The notes under the pieces were generated by a model. The model did not search any database. It was not told where the DNA came from and was given only the letters and a program-made list of their open reading frames with translations. This document shows positions 51,488-58,992 of a stretch of DNA of 64,000 nucleotides, piece by piece. Origin of the DNA: Streptomyces sp. V2I9 (lineage in GTDB: Bacteria > Actinomycetota > Actinomycetes > Streptomycetales > Streptomycetaceae). Within the stretch, counting starts at the first letter, position 1; every line of letters starts with the position of its first letter. The position numbers were made by a program, and so were the translations under genes. The stretch covers positions 1,727,501-1,791,500 of the forward strand of contig NZ_JAUSZJ010000002.1 in assembly GCF_030817475.1 (NCBI RefSeq), written 5' to 3'.

Positions 51488-51596
51488 CTTCTCGCTCCTT
51501 CGGGACGGTCGCTCCGGATCCGGTCTCGAAGCGGACCGGCCTGACCACCGAGTGCCCCGAACTCCCTTACGTACACGGCCATTTGCCGTCCGAGCA

Positions 51597-51668
51597 CACG
51601 GGTGGTGACGGGAGGGGCGTCACGGGTGATGACGGGAGGGGCGTCACGGGTGGTGACGGGAGGGGGCG
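51597..51668. repeat. Three tandem 24-bp repeats
   Basis: CACGGGTGGTGACGGGAGGG plus GCGT is repeated three times (51597, 51621, 51645) with one internal change and a diverged end. It lies between the DUF4190 gene and the glutaminase stop. No function is evident. Confidence 0.85.
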
Positions 51669-51701
51669 CACGGTACCGGCCCCGGAGGGAGGGCGGGCGG
51701 A

Positions 51702-52673
51702 TCAGAACACGGACAGCCCGGTGAGCGTGGTGAACCGGTCGAGGGCCGCCACGCCCGCCACCGAATTGCCGCGCCGGTCGAGACCCGGACTCCAGACGCA
51801 CAGGGTGCACTCGCCCGGCACGATGGCGATGATGCCCCCGCCGACGCCGCTCTTGCCCGGCAGGCCCACCCGGTAGGCGAACTCCCCGGCCGCGTCGTAC
51901 GTCCCGCAGGTGAGCATGACCGCGTTGACCTGCTTCGCCTGGCTGCGGCTCAGCAGGACGGACCCGTCGGCCCGCACTCCGCGCCGGGCGAGGAAGCCCG
52001 CGGCGAGGGCGAGGTCCGCGCAGGACGCCTCGATCGAGCACTGGCTGAAGTAGGCGGTGAGCAGGTCGGGGACCGGGTGCGTGACGTTGCCGTAGGAGGC
52101 CATGAAGTGGGCCAGTGCGGCGTTGCGGTCGCCATGGGCCGCTTCGGAGGCGGCGACCTCCGGGACGAAGTCGATGGCGGGGTTGCCGCTCTCCCTGCGC
52201 AGCAGCTCCCGCACCTGGCCGGAGGCGTCCCCGGTCAGGGCCTGGAGCCGGTCGGTGACCACCAGCGCGCCGGCGTTGATGAACGGGTTGCGGGGGATGC
52301 CGTTCTCGTACTCCAGCTGCACCAGCGAGTTGAAGGGATTGCCCGAGGGCTCCCGGCCCACGCCCCGCCAGATCCGCTCGCCGTCCAGGGAGAGCGCCAG
52401 GGCCAGGGCGAACACCTTCGAGATGGACTGCGTGGAGAACGGCTGCCGCCAGTCCCCCACCCCGTACACGGTCCCGTCCGGCTCCGCGACGGCCATGCCG
52501 AAGCGGCGGGGGTCGGCACCGGCCAGCATCGGGATGTAGTCGGCGGGGGCGCCGTGGTCGTCGCGGTCGGCCATCTCCTCGGCTATGCGGCGGATGACGG
52601 CGCTGAAGCGGTGCTCGTCGGCGCGCGGCGGGGCGGCGCCGCAGGTCTCGGGGGCGGCGGAGAGGTGGGACAC
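51702..52673 (-). CDS. glsA: Glutaminase
   Basis: This 323-residue serine-dependent glutaminase deamidates glutamine to glutamate and ammonia. The beta-lactamase-like nucleophile motif is Ser83-x-x-Lys86 in FSTQSISKVFALALAL. Other family segments are YIPMLAGADPRRFGMAVAEP, NPFNSLVQLEYENGIPRNPF, INAGALVVTDRL, QCSIEASCADLALAAGFLA and GLPGKSGVGGGIIAIVPGE. The start is GTG 52673 with AGGAA nine bases upstream; longer in-frame starts run into low-complexity sequence. No amidase or transporter partner lies next to it. Confidence 0.94.
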   Translation of the reverse strand: MSHLSAAPETCGAAPPRADEHRFSAVIRRIAEEMADRDDHGAPADYIPMLAGADPRRFGMAVAEPDGTVYGVGDWRQPFSTQSISKVFALALALSLDGERIWRGVGREPSGNPFNSLVQLEYENGIPRNPFINAGALVVTDRLQALTGDASGQVRELLRRESGNPAIDFVPEVAASEAAHGDRNAALAHFMASYGNVTHPVPDLLTAYFSQCSIEASCADLALAAGFLARRGVRADGSVLLSRSQAKQVNAVMLTCGTYDAAGEFAYRVGLPGKSGVGGGIIAIVPGECTLCVWSPGLDRRGNSVAGVAALDRFTTLTGLSVF

Positions 52674-52801
52674 GGCGGTTCCTGACGGGGAGAGGAGCGG
52701 GGCCCGGCGGGGCGGGAGGCCGCCCACAGTCTGACCCGCCCGCCGGGAGCGGCCAAAACGCTCCTCGCGCCGCCCCCCGTCACCGCCCTGGAACCGGGTC
52801 C

Positions 52802-53062
52802 TCAGACCTGCGGGGGGTGGCCGCCGTCGCCCTCGACGACGAGCCGGTCCGTGCCGGGCTCCTCCGCTCCTTCCACCACCGTCACGTCGACGGTGCCGTC
52901 GCCGGTGGTGTCGAACTGGTAGAGGTCCGCTCTGCCGTCGCCGGTCGTGTCCGTCATCCACACGTCCGGCTTGCCGTCACCGTTGGTGTCGGCGCTGAGG
53001 AGGAGGTGGTGCTCGTCTCCCCGGGTGGGAGCCGCTTCGTCCGTGCGCGCGTTGGTGTCCAT
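52802..53062 (-). CDS. Small acidic protein with three Asp/Gly calcium-loop-like repeats
   Basis: This 86-residue, highly acidic protein has no signal peptide. It contains three repeats of 12 to 13 residues: DTNGDGKPDVW, DTTGDGRADLY and DTTGDGTVDVT. Each follows the D-x-x-G-D-G-x-x-D pattern seen in EF-hand, dockerin and FG-GAP calcium loops. I do not recognise a named family; calcium binding is inference. The ATG start is preceded by GGCAACCGGCCGCC, with no strong ribosome binding site. It diverges from the SMI1-like gene with 78 bases between starts. Confidence 0.65.
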   Translation of the reverse strand: MDTNARTDEAAPTRGDEHHLLLSADTNGDGKPDVWMTDTTGDGRADLYQFDTTGDGTVDVTVVEGAEEPGTDRLVVEGDGGHPPQV

Positions 53063-53128
53063 GGCGGCCGGTTGCCCCCGGGAAGCGGTTCAAAACCGTG
53101 CGGCCGCCGGGGCCGCGCAGCGCGCCCC

Positions 53129-53134
53129 TACCAT
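53129..53134 (+). promoter_or_regulatory. -10 hexamer of a leaderless promoter (TACCAT)
   Basis: TACCAT is six bases before ATG 53141, with no ribosome binding site, so the SMI1/KNR4-like gene is probably leaderless. Confidence 0.5.
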
Positions 53135-53140
53135 GGCGGG

Positions 53141-53737
53141 ATGACCACGGACGCAGGGGCCCGACTGGGCGAGGAGGCCGCGCGCAGGCTGGCACGGCTG
53201 AGGAGGGTCGAGATCCTGCCCGGCCTGACGGACATCGAATGCGCGCGCGTCGAGGAGGAGTTCGGGTTCACGTTCGCCGACGACCACCGGGCGTTCCTGG
53301 CAGCCGGGCTGCCCGTAGGACGCCCCTCCCCGGCCAGCCGGCGGCCAGGGTGGCCGGACTGGCGCGACGGTGACCGCGACGGTCTGCGCGCGAGCCTGGC
53401 GTCGCCGGTGGAGGGCGTGCTGTTCGACGTGGAGCACAACGCCTTCTGGTCACCGGCGTGGGGCCCCCGGCCGGACGTCCTCGCCGAAGCCCTGGCGACG
53501 GCCCGTGCGGAGCTGGCCGGCGTCCCGCGGCTGGTCCCCGTCCACTCGCACCGCTACCTCCCGGCCGGCCGCGGCACGTACGGGCACCCGGTGCTGTCGA
53601 TCCACCAGACGGACATCATCTTCTACGGTGCGGACCTGGCGGACTACATCGACCAGGAGGCCCACGGCTCCCCGCGATGGGACGACGCTTCACCGCTGCG
53701 GGCGACGGTACCGTTCTGGCGCGATCTCGTGGGGTGA
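53141..53737 (+). CDS. SMI1/KNR4 (SUKH)-like protein
   Basis: This 198-residue soluble protein has the helix-strand start LTDIECARVEEEFGFTFADD followed by HRAFLAAGLPVG. That is the usual core of SMI1/KNR4 (SUKH) domains: an acidic helix, E-x-x-F-G-F-x-F, and D-x-R-A-F-L. Later segments (VEGVLFDVEHNAFW, PVHSHRYLPAGRGTYGHPVL, SIHQTDIIFYGADLADYIDQ) fit related proteins in Streptomyces. Some SUKH proteins are immunity factors against polymorphic toxins, but no toxin gene is adjacent. The start is the leaderless ATG. Confidence 0.7.
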   Translation: MTTDAGARLGEEAARRLARLRRVEILPGLTDIECARVEEEFGFTFADDHRAFLAAGLPVGRPSPASRRPGWPDWRDGDRDGLRASLASPVEGVLFDVEHNAFWSPAWGPRPDVLAEALATARAELAGVPRLVPVHSHRYLPAGRGTYGHPVLSIHQTDIIFYGADLADYIDQEAHGSPRWDDASPLRATVPFWRDLVG

Positions 53738-53834
53738 GCGGGTCGGGCTCGGGAGATGGCCGGGGCCGGTCGCGGGAGGCGGGGCCATCCGGAAGACCCC
53801 GCCCACCGCCGCCTCCGGCGCCTCGGCCCCGTCC

Positions 53835-53890
53835 GCGCGGGACTCGACCGCGCGGGACTCGACCGCGCGGGACTCGACCGCGTGGGACTC
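53835..53890. repeat. 15-bp tandem repeat, 3.7 copies
   Basis: GCGCGGGACTCGACC repeats at 53835, 53850 and 53865, with a partial, altered copy at 53880. It lies in the spacer between the convergent SUKH-like and hydrolase genes. Confidence 0.9.
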
Positions 53891-53908
53891 CGGGCCGGGC
53901 CTCGCGGC

Positions 53909-54712
53909 TCAGTCCGTCAGCGCCGCCGCCGTGGTCCGCACGAAGGCTTGCGGGTTGTCCAGCATGATGTTGTGGCCGCAGTCCGGGACCGGGACGACGG
54001 ACACCCCGGCCCGAGTGAGCGCGTCGGTGCCCGGAAGCGGCCCGTCGGCCTCGGGCAGCAGGTAGGCGCGGGGAATCCGCAGGTCCACCAGTTGCTCACG
54101 CAGTGCCGGAACGGTGTCCCGTACGAGATGGGTGGCGGTGCGGTGCAGCGCCTCCCGGCCGGTGAGCCGCATGGTGGACCACCAGCTGGGGCCCGCCTGG
54201 TCGCGGACCTCTTCCCAGCCGCCGTCGAGGAAGTCCTCCTCGCTGTACGCGGCGATGCCGCTGCTGCCGTTCGCCCCGCGCAGGGGCGCGATCGGGTCGA
54301 GGTTGGCGTCGACCAGGACCAGCCGGGAGACCAGGTGCGGATGCCGGGTGGCGAGCACGATGGCCACCGAGCCGCCCATGCTGTGCGCGATCACCTCGGC
54401 GCCGCCGACACCGGCGTACTCCAAGGCGCGGGCGAGGGCGTCGGCGTGCGACTCCAGGGTGTAGTCGACATCCGTCGGCCGATCGCTGAGGCCGTGCCCG
54501 AGCAGGTCGATCAGCAGCGAACGGCGGCCTGCCAGCAACGGGTGCACCGCGACCTCGGTGAAGTAGGCGGGCGACGTCGCCCCCAGACCGTGCACGTAGA
54601 CACGGGCCGGGTCCTCGCCCGGCAGCTCCACCCAGCGGATTTGGTCCCCGCCGGCTGTCACCGTGGCCGTACGCACAAGCTGCTCCCCCTGGTCGGTGCC
54701 GATCATCCGCAT
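53909..54712 (-). CDS. Alpha/beta hydrolase
   Basis: This 267-residue hydrolase of the alpha/beta fold has oxyanion region VYVHGLGATSPAYF, nucleophile elbow AHSMGGS (Ser111), acid candidates near LVLVDANLDPIA and LPEADGPLPGTDAL, and catalytic His247 in PDCGHNIMLDNP. The substrate is unknown; the family covers esterases, lactonases and haloperoxidase-like enzymes. The start is ATG 54712; the ATG two codons later is an alternative. No operon partners. Confidence 0.88.
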   Translation of the reverse strand: MRMIGTDQGEQLVRTATVTAGGDQIRWVELPGEDPARVYVHGLGATSPAYFTEVAVHPLLAGRRSLLIDLLGHGLSDRPTDVDYTLESHADALARALEYAGVGGAEVIAHSMGGSVAIVLATRHPHLVSRLVLVDANLDPIAPLRGANGSSGIAAYSEEDFLDGGWEEVRDQAGPSWWSTMRLTGREALHRTATHLVRDTVPALREQLVDLRIPRAYLLPEADGPLPGTDALTRAGVSVVPVPDCGHNIMLDNPQAFVRTTAAALTD

Positions 54713-54887
54713 CGATGATCCGAGAGCGTAGCCCCCCTCCCGAACCGGACGCCGCGCGGGTGCTCAACGCGCGCCCGGGCGACGGCTCGTGATGGAGCGC
54801 GGCCGTCGATCCCGTACGGGAGGCCGTGCGAGCCGCACGCGCCGACAGCGGCCCGGACGGCCGGTAGGTGACGAATCGGGGACCACC

Positions 54888-54983
54888 GTGTCCGTATCGC
54901 TCGACCTGCGCTACCTGCACTACGGGTGGAGAGCCGACGTCCGACGCCACCTGGCCGAAGTACGCGCCGCGCCGGGCGAATAG
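54888..54983 (+). CDS. Possible 31-residue ORF of unknown function
   Basis: GTG followed by SVSLDLRYLHYGWRADVRRH, then LAEVRAAPGE. Third positions are nearly all G or C apart from a few A, and GGGGA precedes the start. It lies in a 363-bp spacer (54713-55075) with no other candidate. It may be a small gene or a fragment of a lost one. Confidence 0.3.
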   Translation: MSVSLDLRYLHYGWRADVRRHLAEVRAAPGE

Positions 54984-55075
54984 GGCCGGCCGGGCGCATG
55001 GCCCGGATGCGGGGTGCCGCCAGGTCGGACAATCCACGTGCTGAACGGCCGTCCCGCGTGATACACCTCCCTGCC

Positions 55076-55597
55076 ATGAGCGATCTTGTGACGGCGCGGC
55101 TCGTGCTTCATCCGATGACCTTCAGCGAGGCCGAGCAGGTGGTGGCGGGCGAGTCGGACGGCGGTGCCCGATGGGCGCCCGGATACCCCGGCGTCGGGGA
55201 TGTGGCCGCCGCCAAGCGCTTCCTGGACACCTGCGCGAACACCGGTGACCCCCAGCCGTTCGGCAACTACGAGATCCGTCGCCGTGAGGACGGTCGGACG
55301 ATCGGCGGCCTGGGATTCCACGGACCTGCGGACATGAACGGCACTGTCACGGTCGGCTACGGCCTCGTCCCGTCTGCGCGAGGCAAGGGGTACGCGTCCG
55401 AAGCCCTCCGCGAACTGCTGCTGATCGCACGGAAACACGGCGCCACCCGTGTGAAGGGCGACGCCGACCACGACAACATCGCGTCCCAGCACGTGATGTT
55501 GGCAGCCGGCATGAGACCTGCCGGGCAGAACGAACGCGTCAGATACTTCGAAACCGCCTGGACCGAGACGGCTGCGCCTGCCGACCCACGTTCCTGA
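55076..55597 (+). CDS. GNAT-family N-acetyltransferase
   Basis: This 173-residue acetyltransferase begins MSDLVTARLVLHPMTFSEAE, typical of the RimJ/RimL-like group. Strand 4 and the acetyl-CoA pyrophosphate loop are GTVTVGYGLVPSARGKGYAS followed by EALRELLLIARKHGATRVKG, and motif B is DADHDNIASQHVMLAAGMRP. The acceptor substrate is not known. A CCTCC element before the ATG is not a ribosome binding site; translation may depend on a weak site. Confidence 0.88.
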   Translation: MSDLVTARLVLHPMTFSEAEQVVAGESDGGARWAPGYPGVGDVAAAKRFLDTCANTGDPQPFGNYEIRRREDGRTIGGLGFHGPADMNGTVTVGYGLVPSARGKGYASEALRELLLIARKHGATRVKGDADHDNIASQHVMLAAGMRPAGQNERVRYFETAWTETAAPADPRS

Positions 55598-55801
55598 CCG
55601 TCCGGCGGATCAGGTGATGACGGGAATCCAGGAGGCCTGTTCCACCGTGCGCTCCGCGGCATTCGTCGGGAGGAGCCGGCCCCAGGCCTACGAGCAGTAG
55701 CGACGCGTATGGATCACCACCACCCGTTGATGGCCGGCCCGGTCCGAGGCGGGGTACGTGTGCCGTCTCCAGCACCGCTTCCGATCCCGAACGTTGGACA
55801 T

Positions 55802-56491
55802 TCATCGCTCAAGATCTACTTTCGACGCGCGGACCGGAAGCCGGTGCCATACCAGTGTGTAGCGCCAGAACAGACGGCGGCGCAATCGTGCACCGGGTAG
55901 CGCCTGGTGGGCGTCGAGAACGATGTCCGCGAAGGTCATGGCCGCCGGTCGGGTCGGAGCGGACATCGAGGCCGGTCGCGGGACCTTGCGTCCTCTGCTC
56001 TTGATCCAGGCCATGACGACGTTCGCCGGAACGGCCACGGCGTCGATCAGGTGGTCGCTCGGGGACTGCGGGCGGTAGGCACCGACGATGACGAGGGTTC
56101 CGCCGGGCGACAGGTGCCGCCGGAAGCAGGAGAGGGCGTCGCGGAACGGCATGTGGTGGATGGTGGCGACACAGGTGATGGCGTCATAGGGTCCGGGCGG
56201 CACTTCCTGCAGGGCGTCTCCGACCGTGAAGGTCACCGGGGCGGCGGCGTCCGTGAGTTCCCGCGCACGGTCGACGATCGTGGGATCGACGTCGATACCG
56301 CGCACGGTTCCGGCCCGTGAGGCCAGGAGCCGGGCGAGGTCGCCGCTGCCCGATCCGACGTCCAGAGCCCTGCTGAAACGGCTGGGGAGACGGCGCAGAA
56401 TCCACCGGTGGTAGTGGGCGTTGTGATCCCAGGGGCGGGTGGCATGGAACCGCTCCAGTGCGTGCAGGACGCGGGGCAGCAAGGTCGTCAT
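55802..56491 (-). CDS. Class I SAM-dependent methyltransferase
   Basis: This 229-residue Rossmann-fold methyltransferase has motif I ALDVGSGSGDLARLLASR (about 42-59), motif II acidic residue in GIDVDPTIVDRARE, DAITCVATIHHMPFRDALSC as motif IV and LSPGGTLVIVGAYRP as motif V/VI. The substrate is unknown. The C-terminal part, KSRGRKVPRPASMSAPTRPA then FWRYTLVWHRLP, is family-typical for Streptomyces small-molecule methyltransferases. It precedes the DUF397 cluster, with 100 bases between. Confidence 0.9.
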   Translation of the reverse strand: MTTLLPRVLHALERFHATRPWDHNAHYHRWILRRLPSRFSRALDVGSGSGDLARLLASRAGTVRGIDVDPTIVDRARELTDAAAPVTFTVGDALQEVPPGPYDAITCVATIHHMPFRDALSCFRRHLSPGGTLVIVGAYRPQSPSDHLIDAVAVPANVVMAWIKSRGRKVPRPASMSAPTRPAAMTFADIVLDAHQALPGARLRRRLFWRYTLVWHRLPVRASKVDLER

Positions 56492-56591
56492 GGGGTGAGT
56501 CCATCAGCCTTCGGCAGCCTGCGGAACCACAGCCGGGACAGATGCGAGCGGGCCGGGGTGTGCGGCTGGAACGACCGACACAGTGGCTTCC

Positions 56592-56801
56592 TCAGACGGT
56601 GTCGAACGTTCCGCCCTGAACACCCGCGACGAACGCCAAGAACGCGGTGACGGGAACGGCAACCACGGGCCCGTCCGCAACCTTCGAGTCACGGACCGGA
56701 ACGATGCCACGAGCGGCTGCAAGGTTGGCTGCGACCTCAATGCAGTCACCGCCGTTCGAGCTGTACGAGGACGTGAACCAACGAGGAGATTCGGTCGCCA
56801 T
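56592..56801 (-). CDS. DUF397 protein, copy 1
   Basis: This 69-residue member of the DUF397 family has WFTSSYSSNGGDCIEVA, VPVRDSK and a C-terminal GGTF. DUF397 proteins are small, cytosolic partners of XRE/DUF5753 regulators in actinobacteria, with roles in development or antibiotic control in cases such as WhiJ clusters. ATG 56801 is chosen over an ATG 33 bases upstream because the three paralogues then have the same length and the same AAAGGG leader. It ends the leftward cluster that begins with the XRE gene. Confidence 0.88.
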   Translation of the reverse strand: MATESPRWFTSSYSSNGGDCIEVAANLAAARGIVPVRDSKVADGPVVAVPVTAFLAFVAGVQGGTFDTV

Positions 56802-56876
56802 GGGCTGCCCTTTCGCCGCAGTTGATCCCACCATGCAGGATGCGGCCGGACGGGCACCAGAGGGCTTTGGGTCGGA

Positions 56877-57440
56877 TCACGCGTCGAAGTCGTACTCCAG
56901 GACGTACGCGGCGGCATCGAGCACCATCTCGTTGACTTCCACAACACGCCCCTCCTCCGCGAAGGCGGTCCGGCAGATAAGCATGACGGGCGTCCCAGTA
57001 GGAAGCCTGAGCTTTGCGGTTTCCTCGGGCAGTGGCATGCGTGAACGGATCTCTTCCCGGAAGTGGACCGGTCCGTGGCCCAGTTCGGCCAGCCGAGCGT
57101 AGATTCCGCCAGGCCCCGTGGCCGGCTCGGTGATCGCGGAGCCGTCGACCAGAGACGCCGGAAGGTATGACGTCGCGAGCAGCACCGGCTTGCCGTCCAG
57201 GACGAAGCGCCGACTCCTGATCCAGACAAGCTCGTTGTCCGGCCCGAGCACGCGTGCCGCATTCTCTGAGGCAACGCCCTCGCGCACCTCCAGGTGATCC
57301 ACCACCAGCTCTCTGCCTGCGAGATCCGCTTCCCACACGGAGCGACCGGTTCTCCAGTGCTCGTGTGCCAGACGCTGAATCCCTCGACGCACGAGCGGTC
57401 GAGGCTCGGGCTCGCGCCCGCTGGTATCAGTGGCCGTCAT
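56877..57440 (-). CDS. UTRA-domain protein without a helix-turn-helix
   Basis: This 187-residue protein carries a UTRA ligand-binding domain of GntR/HutC regulators: DHLEVREGVASENAARVLGP, RSRRFVLDGKPVLLATSYLP, TGPGGIYARLAELGHGPVHF, EEIRSRMPLPEETAKLRLP and VMLICRTAFAEEGRVVEVNE. The N-terminus (TATDTSGREPEPRPLVRRG) has no room for the winged helix, and upstream sequence does not encode one in another frame as far as I can see. It lies among the DUF397 copies and shares their GAAAGGGCACTC leader. It may be a stand-alone ligand sensor or a remnant. Confidence 0.8.
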   Translation of the reverse strand: MTATDTSGREPEPRPLVRRGIQRLAHEHWRTGRSVWEADLAGRELVVDHLEVREGVASENAARVLGPDNELVWIRSRRFVLDGKPVLLATSYLPASLVDGSAITEPATGPGGIYARLAELGHGPVHFREEIRSRMPLPEETAKLRLPTGTPVMLICRTAFAEEGRVVEVNEMVLDAAAYVLEYDFDA

Positions 57441-57472
57441 CAAGAGTGCCCTTTCTCTCCGAGCAGCAGGAT

Positions 57473-57499
57473 GCCCCACCCTGCGCGGCACGGTGGGGC
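57473..57499. terminator. Short hairpin, first copy of a duplicated unit
   Basis: GCCCCACC (57473-57480) pairs with GGTGGGGC (57492-57499). The same hairpin recurs 335 bases later (57808-57834), together with a DUF397 gene. Confidence 0.6.
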
Positions 57500-57518
57500 G
57501 ATCCCGCTACTCGGTTCC

Positions 57519-57728
57519 TCAGACGGTGTCGAACGTTCCGCCCTGCACACCCGCGACAAACGCCACGAACGCGGTGACGGGAACGGCAACCACAGGCCCG
57601 CCCAAGACCTTCGAGTCACGGACCGGAACAACGCCGCGCGAGGCAGCGAAATTGGCCGCCACCTCGACGCAGGCACCGCCGTTCGAGCTGTACGAGGACG
57701 TGAACCATTGAGGGGATTCGGTCGTCAC
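57519..57728 (-). CDS. DUF397 protein, copy 2
   Basis: This 69-residue paralogue of copies 1 and 3 has WFTSSYSSNGGACVEVA, GVVPVRDSKVLGGPV and VAGVQGGTFDTV at the end. GTG 57728 follows GCGAAAGGGCACTCC. It is most like copy 3 and belongs to a 335-bp unit that has been duplicated. Its function is inferred from family context as a small partner of the XRE regulator. Confidence 0.88.
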   Translation of the reverse strand: MTTESPQWFTSSYSSNGGACVEVAANFAASRGVVPVRDSKVLGGPVVAVPVTAFVAFVAGVQGGTFDTV

Positions 57729-57807
57729 GGAGTGCCCTTTCGCCGCAGTTGACCCCACCATGCAGGATGCAGCCGGACGGACACCAGAGGGCACCGAATA
57801 CGTGAAC

Positions 57808-57834
57808 GCCCCACCATGCGCGGCACGGTGGGGC
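57808..57834. terminator. Short hairpin, second copy of a duplicated unit
   Basis: GCCCCACC pairs with GGTGGGGC, identical to the stem at 57473-57499 and 335 bases away from it. Confidence 0.6.
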
Positions 57835-57853
57835 GATCCCGCTGCTCGGTTCC

Positions 57854-58063
57854 TCAGACGGTGTCGAACGTTCCGCCCTGCACACCCATGACAAACGCCG
57901 CGAACGCGGTCACGGGAACGGTGACCACAGCGCCGTCCACGACCTTCGAGTCACGGACCGGAACGATGCCACGCGAGGCGGCGAAGTTGGCCGCCACCTC
58001 GACGCAGTTGCCACCGTTCGCGCTGTACGAGGACTTGAACCAACGAGGGGATTCGGTCTTCAC
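57854..58063 (-). CDS. DUF397 protein, copy 3
   Basis: This 69-residue DUF397 protein has WFKSSYSANGGNCVEVA, GIVPVRDSKVVDGAV and MGVQGGTFDTV. Its GTG start overlaps the stop of the XRE regulator gene by four bases (GTGA), the usual arrangement of an XRE/DUF397 pair, so this copy is probably the ancestral partner and the other two derive from it. Confidence 0.92.
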   Translation of the reverse strand: MKTESPRWFKSSYSANGGNCVEVAANFAASRGIVPVRDSKVVDGAVVTVPVTAFAAFVMGVQGGTFDTV

Positions 58064-58899
58064 TGAGTGCCCTTTCGCAACCGGCTGATCTTGGCCACAG
58101 AGGCCGCCTTCGACAGCGCCTCGCTCTGGAACTGATGGTAGGCCGTGAGCATGGGCACCACGAACGAGGTTTCGCGCTCGACGCTCCCCTGCGTCTGCGA
58201 TTCGGCGTACGCAACGATGGACCGGTCTGCCATGGTCAGCAGATTGACCGGCAGGTAGAACGCCCTACGCGCCCCCAGACTGAACGGTGCTACCTGGATG
58301 ATCCAGTTGGGCCGCGCGGACATCTCGATCAGCCGTTGGAGCTGCGCGTCCATGACATCCGGTCCGCCGACCGCCTGATGCAGACAGCTCTCATCCATGA
58401 CGACGAATACCATGGGTGGCCGTGGCCGAATGAGCGCAGCCTGCCGCTCCGCCAGGAACGCGACACGTTCATTGGCCTGTTCCGCAGTGATGGAGCCGCG
58501 CTTCACATCTCCGAATGCCACAGCCCGCGCATACTCCGGCGTCTGCAACAGTCCAGGGATCAAACCGACGTCAAACAGCCTGATCTCCACCGCCCGGCCC
58601 TCGTACCCCACGTACTCCGGGAAGCCTTCCAGCAGGTTGCCGTGCTTCATCTCCTGCCACTGACGCTCGAACGAGTGCTCCGAGCCGATGAGATCAAATA
58701 GCCGGTCGGCCTTCCTCGCGAAGGGCAGAGTCGCCGATTTGCGGCCAGTTTCGATCGCCGAGATGTGCCTGCCCGAGCAGCCGAGCAGGTCGGCCAGCTG
58801 ATCCTGGATCCAGCCACGCTCCAGACGCATCCTGCGCAAACGGGCGCCGAAGGCCGCCTGCAGGCTCGCTTCGGGGTTGAGTTGCTTGATGTTTGCCAA
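58060..58899 (-). CDS. XRE-family regulator with DUF5753 domain
   Basis: This regulator of about 279 residues has an N-terminal helix-turn-helix (ARLRRMRLERGWIQDQLADL, LGCSGRHISAIETGRKSATL) and a C-terminal DUF5753 domain (FDVGLIPGLLQTPEYARAVA, VVMDESCLHQAVGG, IIQVAPFSLGARRAFYLPV). The TTG at 58899 is preferred because GGGAGGGCACG precedes it; a GTG 21 bases upstream is the alternative. It is coupled to DUF397 copy 3 and divergent from the operon at 58993. GTAGCC-n4-GGCTAC between them is a possible operator. Confidence 0.9.
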   Translation of the reverse strand: MANIKQLNPEASLQAAFGARLRRMRLERGWIQDQLADLLGCSGRHISAIETGRKSATLPFARKADRLFDLIGSEHSFERQWQEMKHGNLLEGFPEYVGYEGRAVEIRLFDVGLIPGLLQTPEYARAVAFGDVKRGSITAEQANERVAFLAERQAALIRPRPPMVFVVMDESCLHQAVGGPDVMDAQLQRLIEMSARPNWIIQVAPFSLGARRAFYLPVNLLTMADRSIVAYAESQTQGSVERETSFVVPMLTAYHQFQSEALSKAASVAKISRLRKGTQ

Positions 58900-58961
58900 C
58901 GTGCCCTCCCAGATCCCCACGTTGAAGACGTCCCGACCCTAGGTCACTCTGAATCGCCCCG

Positions 58962-58977
58962 GTAGCCAAACGGCTAC
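58962..58977. promoter_or_regulatory. Inverted repeat between divergent genes (candidate operator)
   Basis: GTAGCC-AAAC-GGCTAC lies 63 bases upstream of the XRE regulator start and 15 bases upstream of the ATG at 58993, close to its ribosome binding site GAGAGGAG. It is the only clear dyad in this short divergent spacer. Confidence 0.55.
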
Positions 58978-58992
58978 GGAGAGGAGCGATCG

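Noticed and set aside
51597..51668. CRISPR array
   Set aside because: The three repeats are directly adjacent with no spacers, and no cas genes are present.
53835..53890. CRISPR or attachment site
   Set aside because: It is a simple 15-bp tandem repeat without spacers, integrase or tRNA.
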